Source: Thermoplasmata archaeon (GTDB lineage: Archaea > Thermoplasmatota > E2 > JACPAO01 > JAHFTW01). From it: DNA of 64,000 nt. Position 1 is the stretch's first letter. Each line of letters opens with the position of its first letter. Both the position numbers and the translations under genes were made by a program. Where the stretch lies: NCBI GenBank assembly GCA_023269235.1, contig JAHFTW010000001.1, positions 231,548 through 295,547 on the forward strand, given 5' to 3'. The notes beneath the pieces are model-generated. The model ran no database searches. It worked only from the letters and a program-made list of their open reading frames with translations, and was not told the DNA's origin. This document shows positions 32,401 through 40,492 of the stretch, piece by piece.

Positions 32401-34965
32401 AGCGTGCCCCAGTCCGAGGGCGGCTTCGACCGGACCCTGTCCGGCTTCAACACGAAACTGATGTTCCCGAACCTTGTGCAGGGCAACACCGAGACGCCCC
32501 GCGCGGCCGTCTGCACGGCGCCCACAGTCGTGGCCTCCAACATCGTGGTCGATTGCACGATGGGCGCCTACGACGAGGTCTCGTTCGTCCTCAACAGCAC
32601 GGCCGCGAGCGGCACCCCCATTGGGACCCTCGACACGGCCACCGTCACGGCCACCAGCACGGATTCCCTGGCGGGCAGCTCCGCCCTCGCGGGCCAGGTC
32701 AAGCTCACCACGAAGGCCCTCGGCGCCTTCGCGTTCAACCTCCTGCCCGACGTCACCAGCATCCCCGTGACGCTCTACGCGGGCGGCCCGGCCTCGGTCT
32801 CGTTCACCATCGACAACCGCGGCACCCAGTCCGACCACTTCGTGGCCGACCTCGTCACCGCCCCCGCCACCTCGAGCGGGTGGAGCTCGGCCCTCAGCCA
32901 GGCCAACCCCATCTTCGTCGCCGCTGGCAAGCAGTTCAACGGCGTGCTGTCGATTACCGCGCCCGCCAACGCGGTGGTCGGGACCCAGGAGCGGTTCCGC
33001 CTCCGCGTCACGAGCCAGGACTCCCCCGGCGCGAGCAAGCCGTTCGACTTCATCGACGTCCTCGCCACCGTGGCCGCCAAGCCCACCGCCTTCACGCTCG
33101 CCGGCACCCCGTCGAACGTCGGCGGCCTCCCGGGACAGACGGTCAGCCTGACCGCCACCGCGACCCGCGCCGTAGGCAACACCGCGACCGGCGTGACGTT
33201 CAAGCTCGACCCGGCCAGCCTGCCCGCAGGCTGGAGCATCGTCGGCATCACCAGCCAGTCGGCAAGCTACGCAGGAAACACCTCCGCGGCGACCTTCCAG
33301 GTCAAGAGCCCTGCCGACGCGCTCGCCACGAGCCGCGCCGCCGTCCGCATCGTCGCCGACGACAGCAACAGCGTCGAGCTCTTCACCGAGATCGGCGTCG
33401 CGCTCTCCAGCCCCAACCTCGGCATCTTGCTGAGCGCACCGGCCGGATCGTCGTTCCCCATCGCCGCCAGCTCCACGGCTGAGGTGCCCATCGCGGTCGC
33501 CAACCGCGGCATCGGCGTGGACGGCGTGATCCTGCAGTCCATCGCGACCCCGACCGGCTGGGGCGTCACCTTCAACCCGTCGACGGTCGGCCTCCAGCCC
33601 CTGGAGAACCGCACCGTGCAGGTCTCCGTGACGGCCCCCTCCACCGTGGCCCCCGGCACCAGCCGCCTCATCACCATCAAGGCGACGCCAGGCGACGCGA
33701 GCCAGTCCCAGACGATGCAGCTGCTGTTCACGGTCGGGACGTCCGTCCTCACCGTGACGCCCAAGGTCAACGGCACGCTCTTGGTCGCCCCGGAGGAGAC
33801 CATCCGCTTCGCCGCCACCGTGGCCAACAACGGCTCGCTCGGCGACGAGGTCAAGTTCTCCATCGAGGCGCCCCAGGCCTTCAAGGACCTGGTCACCGCG
33901 ACCTTCACGCCGAGCACCCTCTCGTTGGCCCCCGGGCATGCCGCTGAGGTCCTCGTCGAGGCCAAGCTGCCTGCCAGCTTCGTGCCCGGCCTCACCGTGC
34001 CCATCTCAGTCCGCGCGACCTCCGTCGGCCCCATCCTGTCGTCCATCGGCGACGGCCCGGTCAAGCTGAAGGTGCTGCCTTTCGTCGCCTTCGACGTCGA
34101 TGGCGACAAGGGCCTGGAGTACGCCGTGGACCGCGACCAGAACGCGACCAACGGCTTCGAGTCGTTCTTCGACCCCTCCACGACGCTCACTGGAAGCCTG
34201 CTGTGGAACCTCGACGGCCTCATCGGCAATGCCACCCGCGTGCGCCTGGGACTCCCGGCCACGGGCACCGCCATCCCGTTCGTTGACGGCGACCGCGACG
34301 GCAAGGCCGACTTCTTCGTGGACCGCGACGCCGACGGCCAGCCGGACTCCTACTGGGACCCGGACAACCGCGTCCTCACCCCGACCACGCTGCGCACCGA
34401 CCTCGTCGGCACCTCCGCCCGCGACATCGTCACCGACCTGAACGGGGACGGCAAGCCCGACGCCGTGTACGACCCCGAGCAGGCCGCCTTCGTGGCCCTC
34501 CTGCCGGTGGACATCAACGGCGACGGCGTCATGGACTACGCGGTGGACGCGAACGGCAACCACCGCGTGGACGCAGGCGAGCCCGTCCTCTTCGGCGGCG
34601 CCGGCGACCGGATCGTGAAGATCCAGCGCACCCTCGACGTGGACGGCGACGGCATCCTCGACGCCGTCATCGACGACAACGCCGACGGCGACCCCGATTT
34701 CTTCCTGCCCCAGGGCAACGGGACCGCCATCGCCATCGTCCTCCAGGACGTCAACGGCGACGGCGTCAAGGATTGGACCTTCGACTCGAACGGCGACGGG
34801 CACCCCGACAAGTACTACGACCCCGTCACCGGCAAGACCAGCTCGTTCACCCAGGACCAGGCGTTCCTCAGCGGCCTCGGCCGGTACTGGTATGTCGGCG
34901 CGCTCCTGCTCGTGGCGGCCGCGCTCTTCGCGGTCCTGCTCGTCACCACGCGCAAGAAGAAATGA
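29467..34965 (+). CDS. Giant surface protein: Ig-like (NEW3) repeats, Ca-binding repeats, C-terminal anchor
   Basis: The ATG at 29467 gives 1,832 aa with a signal peptide (about 1-27). After an N-terminal beta region, NEW3/COG1470-type Ig repeats begin at about 418 (FRVTATNQGGGRDTLAI), 540 (FPFVVENSGNARARFV), 1115, 1340 and 1430, each around 90-110 aa. Residues about 1540-1790 contain eight or more acidic D-x-[DN]-x-D-G loops (VDGDRDGKADFF, DLNGDGKPDAVYD, DVNGDGVKDW) as in thrombospondin-3/dockerin-type calcium sites. One transmembrane helix (about 1807-1828) and TRKKK end it. It is a long cell-surface stalk or adhesin by architecture. It lacks the Ser-Pro tail of its neighbour. Confidence 0.8.
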   Translation: MSRTHNVIHLALATVLIISGLAGVVADSVPATATQETAIRGAIAASGGNSGPNGVNAIQAPWQTRNEVNTLYLLSDKTAAYNVGGSWTNHLLNDPSLLVTDNIPTVTPNTPPAPPTVGFPAATDQDSVFALGPAVADTEVYSMGASLSLAFNQPWDVDVRLELNGVTAKTTAGNDAVTRVSFSATGVDAVDPVIPGFGSPIDQVLSCAALYGGASIFSAPVAIKAGQNVSIRVHALPSLTNQLDTLDFQYGDDCSPSTVTLIADTARVSGWTEDLSGKVSDAFPVPAASSTTDRTIQFRLAHIESLGSNALDVNTQRHFIRVVGPDQKVYYDNSGASAGNPNLIGSLNVAADQKWGAIQDDLARSGNLVTSTKGLRVVEYRFLYPATLALQGVYTIEVGALGESWKVAHKITIGGVGAALTLSPLEQSPTKEILIGQRTTFRVTATNQGGGRDTLAIIASPASVPIGWSTTVSPASLALDPGASNEALVTITPPASGANGETNVVKVVATSLTNGVSSAALNLTVKLTNVRVDGVRVLTDTSTARVAPGGTRNFPFVVENSGNARARFVTGLSGVPLGWTASTTPASFELDGKSQAAAVMTLTAPADAVRGQTFSVFIRASGLDNAAVLATKSVPVEVFLADKFSFLLFDGVNADGTVKTRATTSVDAPQVHSLRDEGPDAIVGPKIFNGVVVPDQSPVGTAGTLWDDRAGEDGDKDYDQSTLFRLMLVNDGDRADTIRLLPKLITDGDAKATALASPAQKIALGYQDLTGCEEADTSNNNGDTHNDGWRFRLFDPTNTTQTPLPGRGRATVQTYDAVAAFTRLVPVPAHSTRYVYVEMGTYDGDPDSGSSDPCATTATNRIQGGGSGARAGDAAPGHAVAIEAISQNDPSQRGTHVLNAKVLGAGPASSISAGTAGTPSTRISSQRYSDQLNGVSIQADANQPTTAIVQSTGTLAQRTASYALRAVNTGDEMDTLRISVPQSEGGFDRTLSGFNTKLMFPNLVQGNTETPRAAVCTAPTVVASNIVVDCTMGAYDEVSFVLNSTAASGTPIGTLDTATVTATSTDSLAGSSALAGQVKLTTKALGAFAFNLLPDVTSIPVTLYAGGPASVSFTIDNRGTQSDHFVADLVTAPATSSGWSSALSQANPIFVAAGKQFNGVLSITAPANAVVGTQERFRLRVTSQDSPGASKPFDFIDVLATVAAKPTAFTLAGTPSNVGGLPGQTVSLTATATRAVGNTATGVTFKLDPASLPAGWSIVGITSQSASYAGNTSAATFQVKSPADALATSRAAVRIVADDSNSVELFTEIGVALSSPNLGILLSAPAGSSFPIAASSTAEVPIAVANRGIGVDGVILQSIATPTGWGVTFNPSTVGLQPLENRTVQVSVTAPSTVAPGTSRLITIKATPGDASQSQTMQLLFTVGTSVLTVTPKVNGTLLVAPEETIRFAATVANNGSLGDEVKFSIEAPQAFKDLVTATFTPSTLSLAPGHAAEVLVEAKLPASFVPGLTVPISVRATSVGPILSSIGDGPVKLKVLPFVAFDVDGDKGLEYAVDRDQNATNGFESFFDPSTTLTGSLLWNLDGLIGNATRVRLGLPATGTAIPFVDGDRDGKADFFVDRDADGQPDSYWDPDNRVLTPTTLRTDLVGTSARDIVTDLNGDGKPDAVYDPEQAAFVALLPVDINGDGVMDYAVDANGNHRVDAGEPVLFGGAGDRIVKIQRTLDVDGDGILDAVIDDNADGDPDFFLPQGNGTAIAIVLQDVNGDGVKDWTFDSNGDGHPDKYYDPVTGKTSSFTQDQAFLSGLGRYWYVGALLLVAAALFAVLLVTTRKKK

Positions 34966-34984
34966 GCCTGGCCGCAGTCGGCCC

Positions 34985-34990
34985 CTTTAT
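34985..34990 (+). promoter_or_regulatory. TATA box for the beta-CASP nuclease
   Basis: CTTTAT, 5' end exactly 30 nt upstream of the GTG at 35015, supporting that start and a leaderless mRNA. Confidence 0.55.
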
Positions 34991-35014
34991 CCCTCTCTCC
35001 CCGGTCCCCGAAGC

Positions 35015-36271
35015 GTGACCTGGACCGGACGGTTCCTCGGGGCCGCGGAAGACATCGGGCGCCTCGGCTTCGTGCTCGACTCAGCGGGGAGCAAGTTCCT
35101 CTTCGACTACGGCATGGAGCCCGACAAGCCACCGCAGTACCCGCTGCCGGCGCCTCCGATTGACCGCGTCTTCCTCACGCACGCTCACCTCGACCATTCG
35201 GGCATGATCCCCTGGCTGAGCGCCCGCTACGACGCGAGCGTCCTGACGACGCCCCCGACGGCGGAGGTCGCGACGCTCATGCACCGCGACTCCCTCAAGA
35301 TCGCCCGCAGCGAGGGCTTCCCGGAGCCGTACTCGGACGCCGACATCGAGGCGACGCGCGGCCTCTACGAGCTCATGGACTTCAAGCACCCGAAGCAGTT
35401 GGGGCTGCACTCCGTCCGGCTGCACAGCGCCGGCCACATCCCGGGCGCCGCCCAGATGGAGCTCAAGGGCCCCAACGGGACGCTCATCTTCACCGGCGAC
35501 CTCTACACGAAGCCCCAGCGCGTCGTCATGGGCGCCACGCAGACCAAGGCCGACGTCCTGTTCATGGAGTCCACCTACGCCGGCCGCGAGCACCCGCCCC
35601 GCGACGAGGTCGAGCGGGAGTTCCGCGCCTTCTGCCACGAGGTCAAGGCGCGCGGCGGCATTACGCTCTGCGCCGCCTTCGCCGTCGGCCGCGCCCAGGA
35701 GCTCGCGATGGTCCTCGCTGGCGAGGGCCTCAACGTCTGGATGGACGGCATGGCCCGCACCGTCGCCACCATCTTCACGCAGCACCCGACGTACCTCAAC
35801 AACTTCAGCCAGTACCAGCGCGCCATGGGCGGCGTCAAGATGGTGCGCAACCACCGCGGCCGCAGCACCGCCCTTGACGAGGCGGACGTCATCATCACGA
35901 CGGGCGGCATGATGGATGGCGGCCCGATCCTGTTCTACCTCGACCACCTGCGCAACGACCCCAAGTCCGCCGTCGCCCTCACCGGCTATCAGGTCGTGGG
36001 CTCGAACGGCCGCAAGCTGCGTGAGGAGGGCATGGTGGACTTCGACACCCGCGAGCCCGGCAAGAGCATCCACAAGGTCCACTGCGAGGTGCGCACCTTC
36101 GATTTCAGCGCACACGCCGGCCACAAGGACCTCGTCGACTTCGCCCGCAAGACCGGCGCCAAAGACATCGTGCTGTTCCACGGCGACCAGCGCGAGAAGC
36201 TCGTCGGGGACTTGAGCGACTTCGCCACCGTGCACCTCCCGGTGCGCGACCAAGAGTTCACCATCAAGTGA
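35015..36271 (+). CDS. Beta-CASP metallo-beta-lactamase RNase (aCPSF2/RNase J-like)
   Basis: A 418-aa enzyme with motif 2 LTHAHLDHSG (about 58-67), motif 3 HSAGHIPGAAQM, motif 4 FTGDLYTKPQ and beta-CASP motifs: A (MESTYAGREH), B (FDFSAHAGHKD) and C (VLFHGDQREK). No N-terminal KH domains are present, which separates it from aCPSF1. Such enzymes act as 5'-3' exo- or endoribonucleases in archaeal RNA turnover and 3'-end formation. GTG start chosen from the promoter spacing. It follows the giant surface gene but has its own promoter. Confidence 0.9.
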   Translation: MTWTGRFLGAAEDIGRLGFVLDSAGSKFLFDYGMEPDKPPQYPLPAPPIDRVFLTHAHLDHSGMIPWLSARYDASVLTTPPTAEVATLMHRDSLKIARSEGFPEPYSDADIEATRGLYELMDFKHPKQLGLHSVRLHSAGHIPGAAQMELKGPNGTLIFTGDLYTKPQRVVMGATQTKADVLFMESTYAGREHPPRDEVEREFRAFCHEVKARGGITLCAAFAVGRAQELAMVLAGEGLNVWMDGMARTVATIFTQHPTYLNNFSQYQRAMGGVKMVRNHRGRSTALDEADVIITTGGMMDGGPILFYLDHLRNDPKSAVALTGYQVVGSNGRKLREEGMVDFDTREPGKSIHKVHCEVRTFDFSAHAGHKDLVDFARKTGAKDIVLFHGDQREKLVGDLSDFATVHLPVRDQEFTIK

Positions 36272-36286
36272 AGACGCGACGCGGTT

Positions 36287-36485
36287 TGGCCCGTCCAGAT
36301 GTGGAGCCGGAGCGCATTCGCGCTCTGGCTTGAGCGAGCGAAGCGATGCGACAAATCTGGGCCGACGCTACGCCAAAGACGGAGCGATTGCGAAGCCATC
36401 GCTCTATGAGTGGGCCCGTCCAGATTTGGAACCAGAGCGCAGCAGCGTTCTGGTTTGAGCGAGGGAAGCGATGCGGCAAATCCGG
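36287..36485. repeat. Degenerate tandem copies of the tRNA-Pro 3' end
   Basis: Two imperfect copies (36287-36359 and 36411-36485) begin with sequence matching the 3' end of the tRNA-Pro gene at 36521 (TGGGCCCGTCCaGATTTG in the nearer copy) and continue with a shared GAGCGAGCGAAGCGATGCG-type segment. They lie just past the tRNA 3' end in its reading sense, spaced about 110 and 124 bp. The rest of the 36272-36520 gap contains no gene. Confidence 0.75.
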
Positions 36486-36520
36486 GCGGGCTCCGCGCGA
36501 ACCAGCGAAGCGAGTGAGAG

Positions 36521-36593
36521 TGGGCCCGTCCGGATTTGAACCGGAGGCTACTGCACCCCAAGCAGCAAGGTTACCAAACTACCCCACGGGCCC
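36521..36593 (-). tRNA. tRNA-Pro (GGG)
   Basis: Minus strand: acceptor GGGCCCG/CGGGCCC, D arm with GGTAACC, anticodon stem GCTGC/GCAGT (one G-U) around loop TTGGGGT giving anticodon GGG, T arm CCGG-TTCAAAT-CCGG, discriminator A. 73 nt, no intron, no encoded CCA. Downstream sequence carries two degenerate copies of its 3' end. Confidence 0.92.
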
Positions 36594-36750
36594 TCGGCGC
36601 ACGAAGCGCTGCAGCGGCCTTCATCGCGTTGGACCCTGCAACGAGGCAGGACGCTTGGCCGCCGGGGTGACTCCGGGCCGGCCATCAGCATCGAGGCTGA
36701 TGGTTCAAGCGCGCCGACTTGGGCGCGGTATAAGGCCCCTTCGGGGTGGC

Positions 36751-37293
36751 CTAGACCTCGGCGTCGAAGGAGGCCTTGATGCGGTCGAGGGACTTCGCGA
36801 TGGCGGCAAGGGGAAAGTCGCCCTTCCGGTTGAACTGGAGGCAGCCGACCATGACCTTGAATCCGGCTTCCTCGAACTCCGCGCGGTGGTCCTGCAGGCC
36901 GCCGGGCTGGATGGGGTTCCAGAGGTAGACCACGAGTCCCTGCTTGCGTTCCGCCACGAAGAGGCAGACGAAATTGGGGTCCATGGTGCCCGTCGTCCAC
37001 GGCACCGCACGGGGGCGTTTGACGCGCCAACCGTGGACGTTCCAGGCGAACATCGGCTCGACCTTGCCAAAGCGGGCCTGCAGGAGCCCTTCGAGCGCCT
37101 TGCGCGTCGCCTGGAGCCGGGGACTGAAGGTGCTGGTGGTGCGGGGCGTCGCCGACGGGTCCGCCGCGCCGCGGGCGGAGCGGACCGGGGGCGCCGCGAG
37201 CGCCCTGGCTTTCGTCTTCGACATGCCGCGGGCCGGCTTGCGTGGCTCCGCCTTGCGCGGTTTGGCGGAGGCGGCGACCTTGCGTGCGGCCAT
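36751..37293 (-). CDS. Small protein with Lys/Arg-rich N-terminal tail, possibly DUF1801-like
   Basis: A 180-aa protein. The first 50 residues are Lys/Arg/Ala/Pro-rich (ARKVAASAKPRKAEPRKPAR). The remaining 130 form an alpha/beta domain with LQATRKALEGLLQARFG, FVCLFVAERKQGLVVYLWNP and a final AAIAKSLDRIKASF helix. The layout (helix, strand pair, closing helix) recalls the YdhG/DUF1801 fold, but I am not sure. No catalytic residues are evident. A 158-bp gap separates its stop from the tRNA-Pro gene. Confidence 0.55.
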   Translation of the reverse strand: MAARKVAASAKPRKAEPRKPARGMSKTKARALAAPPVRSARGAADPSATPRTTSTFSPRLQATRKALEGLLQARFGKVEPMFAWNVHGWRVKRPRAVPWTTGTMDPNFVCLFVAERKQGLVVYLWNPIQPGGLQDHRAEFEEAGFKVMVGCLQFNRKGDFPLAAIAKSLDRIKASFDAEV

Positions 37294-37385
37294 GGGGAGG
37301 GATGGTTCGGGCCGGTTCAGTCTTTTCGTGGCCTGGCGCGGGGCGCGAGCGGAAGCCTTGAGCCGGCCTTCCCGCTGGTCCGTTC

Positions 37386-37964
37386 GTGCCCGAGCCGGTG
37401 ACCTTGCACGGCCGCCACGTCGTGTTGGAGCCTCTCCAGGTCGCGCACGCCGAAGCCCTCTGGGCCGCGGCCGACGAGCCGGACCTGTGGCGCTACATGC
37501 TCGTCGACGTCGCCAGCATCGAGGATCTGCGCGCCTGGATTCGTGCTCGGTTGGAGCCCGTTGCCGCCGGGACGGCCCTCGCGTTCCTCCAGCGCGATGC
37601 CCGCACGGGGGCCGCGTTCGGCTCGACGAGCATCTTCGACCTCACGCCGTTTCGCACGATGGAGGTCGGCCACACCTGGATCGGCGCGAGCCACCGGCGG
37701 ACGGCGGCGAACACGGAGGCGAAGCTCCTCGTGCTCGGCCACTGCTTCGGGGCGCTGGGCGCCATCCGCGTGCAGATCAAGTGCGACGCCCGCAACGAGC
37801 GCAGCCGCCGCGCCATCGAGCGGCTAGGGGCTCAGTTCGAAGGCATCCTGCGCAACCAGCGCGTCCTGCCGGATGGACACAAGCGCAACGCCGCCATCTA
37901 CTCCATCCTTGACTCCGAGTGGCCCACCGTGAAGGCGGGTCTTGAGGCCAAGCTGGCGCACTAG
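37386..37964 (+). CDS. GNAT N-acetyltransferase (RimJ/RimL type)
   Basis: A 192-aa GNAT enzyme starting at the GTG at 37386. The order is typical: LHGRHVVLEPLQVAHAEAL, WRYMLVDVASIEDL, TWIGASHRRTAANTEAKLLVLGHCF (acetyl-CoA loop region) and IRVQIKCDARNERSRRAIERLGAQFEGI, the family hallmark. It transfers acetyl from acetyl-CoA to an amine, in this branch often protein N-termini; substrate unknown. Its stop overlaps the stop of the convergent LVIVD lipoprotein by 4 bases. Confidence 0.88.
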   Translation: MPEPVTLHGRHVVLEPLQVAHAEALWAAADEPDLWRYMLVDVASIEDLRAWIRARLEPVAAGTALAFLQRDARTGAAFGSTSIFDLTPFRTMEVGHTWIGASHRRTAANTEAKLLVLGHCFGALGAIRVQIKCDARNERSRRAIERLGAQFEGILRNQRVLPDGHKRNAAIYSILDSEWPTVKAGLEAKLAH

Positions 37965-39283
37965 GCGAGTTTCAGAACGTCCATGCCGCGCCCAATGTCC
38001 CCGGTGAAGACGTAGCCATTCTCGACGCGGGCGCTCCAGGTATCGCGGCCGTCGCCCTGGTACTGGTCCAGGATGACCGGGTTGGCGGGGTCGCTGAAGT
38101 CAATGAGAAGGACGCCGGCGTTGTACCAGGCGATGACGATCTGCTGCGTCCCCGGGATGACCTGGCCGAAGTGGGCGGTGCAGCCGGCGCCGTCGGTGCC
38201 GAAGGCCCCGGTCGGGTCGACGGGAGGGGCGACGGGCGGGGACAGCGGGGTCATTGTGGGTGGCGTGATCCAACCTTTGAGGACCGGGCTGCGCTCATTG
38301 CTCACGTCGTAGAACCAGAGGGCGCCTAGCGGAGTGGAGACCGTGCGGCCCATCGCGTCCACGGAAGCGAAGCAGGCGCCTGGTTGGCCGCCGCCGGCGA
38401 ATTCGTCGCCGATGATGAGGATGGAGGCGTCGTCGTTCGTGGTGGCGAGGTGGTGGAGCCCGCCGGCGCCGATGAGGGGGTTGTCCGTCTGCGCGACGGT
38501 GGCGAGGACCGTGATGCCGAGGTTGGGCTTGCCGGCGTCGAAGCCAGTCATGTCCCAGATCTCAGTGGCGTCCACGCCGGCGCAGTAGCCGCGGAACTTG
38601 GCGTCCCCGAGGCGGCCGTGGAATGTGACGCCGTGGCACCCGTAGCCGCCGAACGTGCCGACAATGACGGGGGCCGTGGGGTCGTGGACGTTGACGAATG
38701 CGTTGGTGCCGCCCGCGCCGCTCGACGGGCTGGAGACGGCGACCTCCGTGCCGGGCACCTGGGCGACGTAGTGGTTGCGCGTGACGTCCACGGTGGCGCC
38801 GAAGGTCGGGTGGTACGGGTCGGTGACGTTCCAGGTCTGGATGGTCTTCCCCCCGTTGGCGATGACGAGCGTCAGGCGCCCGTCGGGGTGGGAGACGACC
38901 TCCGCCTTGCGCCCGTACGAGGTCTCGCCGTTCTTGGTGTCGGCGCGGTAGGCGAGCACGGGGTGGGCGGGGTCCTTGACGTCGGCGATGAAGAAGCCGT
39001 TGCCGAGCGCGGAGCCGTACACGAAGTCGCCAAGGACGAAGTTGCCCGAGCCGGTCGGGAAGGGCGCGCCGTCGGCCTGGAGCTGGGCGACGAACTGGAG
39101 CTTCGAGTAGGGCCCGGCGGAGCCGTTGAAGCTCGCCGCATGGCGGCGGTCCGCCAACGAGGTGGGCTGGCCCACGAGCGGGGCGCTGCCGTAAGGTCCC
39201 TCGGACGCGGTGGGCGCCGAGGACGTGGCGCAGCCGGCGAGGGCGCCGGAGACGAGCAGGAGGGCCACCAGGAAGGTGCGCAT
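37961..39283 (-). CDS. LVIVD-repeat lipoprotein (paralog 1)
   Basis: A 440-aa lipoprotein with lipobox ALAGC (Cys about 18). It contains LVIVD-type repeats forming a beta-propeller (FFIADVKDPAHPVLAY, IQTWNVTDPYHPTFGA, FVNVHDPTAPVIVGT, WFYDVSNERSPVLKGW, LLIDFSDPANPVILDQ) and ends NGYVFTGDIGRGMDVLKLA. Two further copies lie at 52.7-55.7 kb and share the closing FTGD-x-x-RGMDVL. It is anchored outside the membrane; LVIVD proteins have no defined biochemical role. A CCTAAG box lies exactly 30 nt upstream of the ATG. Confidence 0.85.
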   Translation of the reverse strand: MRTFLVALLLVSGALAGCATSSAPTASEGPYGSAPLVGQPTSLADRRHAASFNGSAGPYSKLQFVAQLQADGAPFPTGSGNFVLGDFVYGSALGNGFFIADVKDPAHPVLAYRADTKNGETSYGRKAEVVSHPDGRLTLVIANGGKTIQTWNVTDPYHPTFGATVDVTRNHYVAQVPGTEVAVSSPSSGAGGTNAFVNVHDPTAPVIVGTFGGYGCHGVTFHGRLGDAKFRGYCAGVDATEIWDMTGFDAGKPNLGITVLATVAQTDNPLIGAGGLHHLATTNDDASILIIGDEFAGGGQPGACFASVDAMGRTVSTPLGALWFYDVSNERSPVLKGWITPPTMTPLSPPVAPPVDPTGAFGTDGAGCTAHFGQVIPGTQQIVIAWYNAGVLLIDFSDPANPVILDQYQGDGRDTWSARVENGYVFTGDIGRGMDVLKLA

Positions 39284-39307
39284 CGGCGAAGCAGAGCCAG
39301 GCGTCCG

Positions 39308-39313
39308 CTTAGG
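39308..39313 (-). promoter_or_regulatory. TATA-like box for LVIVD lipoprotein 1
   Basis: CCTAAG reading leftward, 5' end 30 nt upstream of the ATG at 39283. Confidence 0.5.
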
Positions 39314-39323
39314 GGTTTGCCTG

Positions 39324-39373
39324 CGAGAGAAACGGAGGGGAGAAGGAAGGGAGAGGAAGGGGAAAAGGGGAGG
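39324..39373 (-). terminator. Polypyrimidine terminator of the ribosomal/RpoN operon
   Basis: About 50 nt almost purely C and T when read leftward, starting 10 nt after the rpoN stop. It fits an intrinsic archaeal terminator ending the eL18-uL13-uS9-rpoN transcript. Confidence 0.5.
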
Positions 39374-39382
39374 CGCGGATCC

Positions 39383-39574
39383 TTACTCGAAGGGCGCCGC
39401 TTCCTTGATCAGGTCGACGTGGCTGATGATCATGCGGCGGCAGCAGAAGCGCGTCAGGCCGGTGGCGTCGAGGGCGTCCTTGGACTTCTTGCCCTTCGCC
39501 ATGCTGGCCTTGTACGCCTCGTAGGCGGAGCCGACGACCTTGCCGCAGGTGAAGCAGCGGACCGGGATGATCAA
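39383..39574 (-). CDS. rpoN: DNA-directed RNA polymerase subunit N
   Basis: A 63-aa RpoN (equivalent to eukaryotic Rpb10). The zinc site is CFTC near the N-terminus plus a CC pair in RFCCRRM; VRCFTCGKVV and GLTRFCCRRMIISHVDLI are the family signature. It is an integral part of the archaeal RNA polymerase core. It sits 5 bp after rps9 as the last gene of the operon; the rpoK and rps2 genes that often follow are absent here. Confidence 0.97.
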   Translation of the reverse strand: MIIPVRCFTCGKVVGSAYEAYKASMAKGKKSKDALDATGLTRFCCRRMIISHVDLIKEAAPFE

Positions 39575-39579
39575 TCAGA

Positions 39580-39987
39580 TCACCTGTAGGACTTCTGGCG
39601 CTTCTTGCGGGCACCGCGGCCGAGGGGCTTCTTCGACTCCTTCTGGCGGATGTCGTTGACGAGCAGCGTGCGGTCGTAGGCCACGAACTGCTCCTTGAGC
39701 TCGGCGTCCTCGGTGTAGTCGAGGATGGCGCGGGCGATGGCGGTGCGGACCGCGTCGGCCTGCCCGTACACGCCGCCGCCGGAGACGGAGACGGTGATGT
39801 CGAGCTTGTCGGCGCGCTTGCCGGCGATGGCGAGAGGCTCCATCATCTTCATGCGGGCCAGCGAGGGCTCGACGATTTCGAGGGGGACCTTGTTGACGCG
39901 GACCTTGCCATCGCCCTTCATGGCGGCGGCGCGGGCCACGGCGGTCTTGCGCTTGCCCGAGGTGTTCACGACTTTCTTGGCGGCCAT
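39580..39987 (-). CDS. rps9: Ribosomal protein uS9
   Basis: A 135-aa archaeal S9. [20 protein letters not shown] opens the domain; [21 protein letters not shown] is the conserved core, and [13 protein letters not shown] is the basic tail that reaches the decoding-site tRNAs. It is in the small subunit. It starts 3 bp after the uL13 stop and precedes rpoN, the classic archaeal order. Confidence 0.97.
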   Translation of the reverse strand: MAAKKVVNTSGKRKTAVARAAAMKGDGKVRVNKVPLEIVEPSLARMKMMEPLAIAGKRADKLDITVSVSGGGVYGQADAVRTAIARAILDYTEDAELKEQFVAYDRTLLVNDIRQKESKKPLGRGARKKRQKSYR

Positions 39988-39990
39988 ACG

Positions 39991-40488
39991 TTAGACCCCC
40001 TTGCCGACGGAGGTCGGGGTCGGGCGGCCAAGCCAGCTGGAGAGCTCGGCGACGGTGAGGAAGGCGTGGGCCTCGCGCTTGGCGGCCTCCACGGTGACGG
40101 CCTTGGCGGAGGCGAGCTCCTTCGGGACGCCCAGGTGGGCCTTGATGCGCTTGTAGGCGGCGCGTCCGGACGAGGACGTGTAGTTGATCATGCCGCGGCA
40201 GGTGCGCTTGACGAGCATGTGCGGCTCACGCGGGAAGAACGGGCCCTTGCGGGACGTTCCGACCTGGCGCTTGAACAGGTAGTGCTCCTGGATGGCGCGC
40301 CGGCTCGAGCCGACGATGATGGCCTTCTCGGCGTTGATGATGTGGACCTCGGCGCCCTCGATGGCCTGCTTGGCGACGAAGGTGGCCATGCGGCCGACGA
40401 CGAGCCCGGAGGCGTCGACGACGATGACGGGCCGCTTGCCGGAGTATTCGAGCGTGTCCTTGCTGTTGTAGTGTTTGGCACCGGACAT
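39991..40488 (-). CDS. rpl13: Ribosomal protein uL13
   Basis: A 165-aa L13. VVDASGLVVGRMATFVAKQ is the signature, followed by VHIINAEKAIIVG and GPFFPREPHMLVKRTCRGM. A large-subunit protein. The C-terminus is slightly longer than usual. It overlaps no neighbour: 4 bp after eL18 and 3 bp before uS9. Confidence 0.96.
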   Translation of the reverse strand: MSGAKHYNSKDTLEYSGKRPVIVVDASGLVVGRMATFVAKQAIEGAEVHIINAEKAIIVGSSRRAIQEHYLFKRQVGTSRKGPFFPREPHMLVKRTCRGMINYTSSSGRAAYKRIKAHLGVPKELASAKAVTVEAAKREAHAFLTVAELSSWLGRPTPTSVGKGV

Positions 40489-40492
40489 AGAA

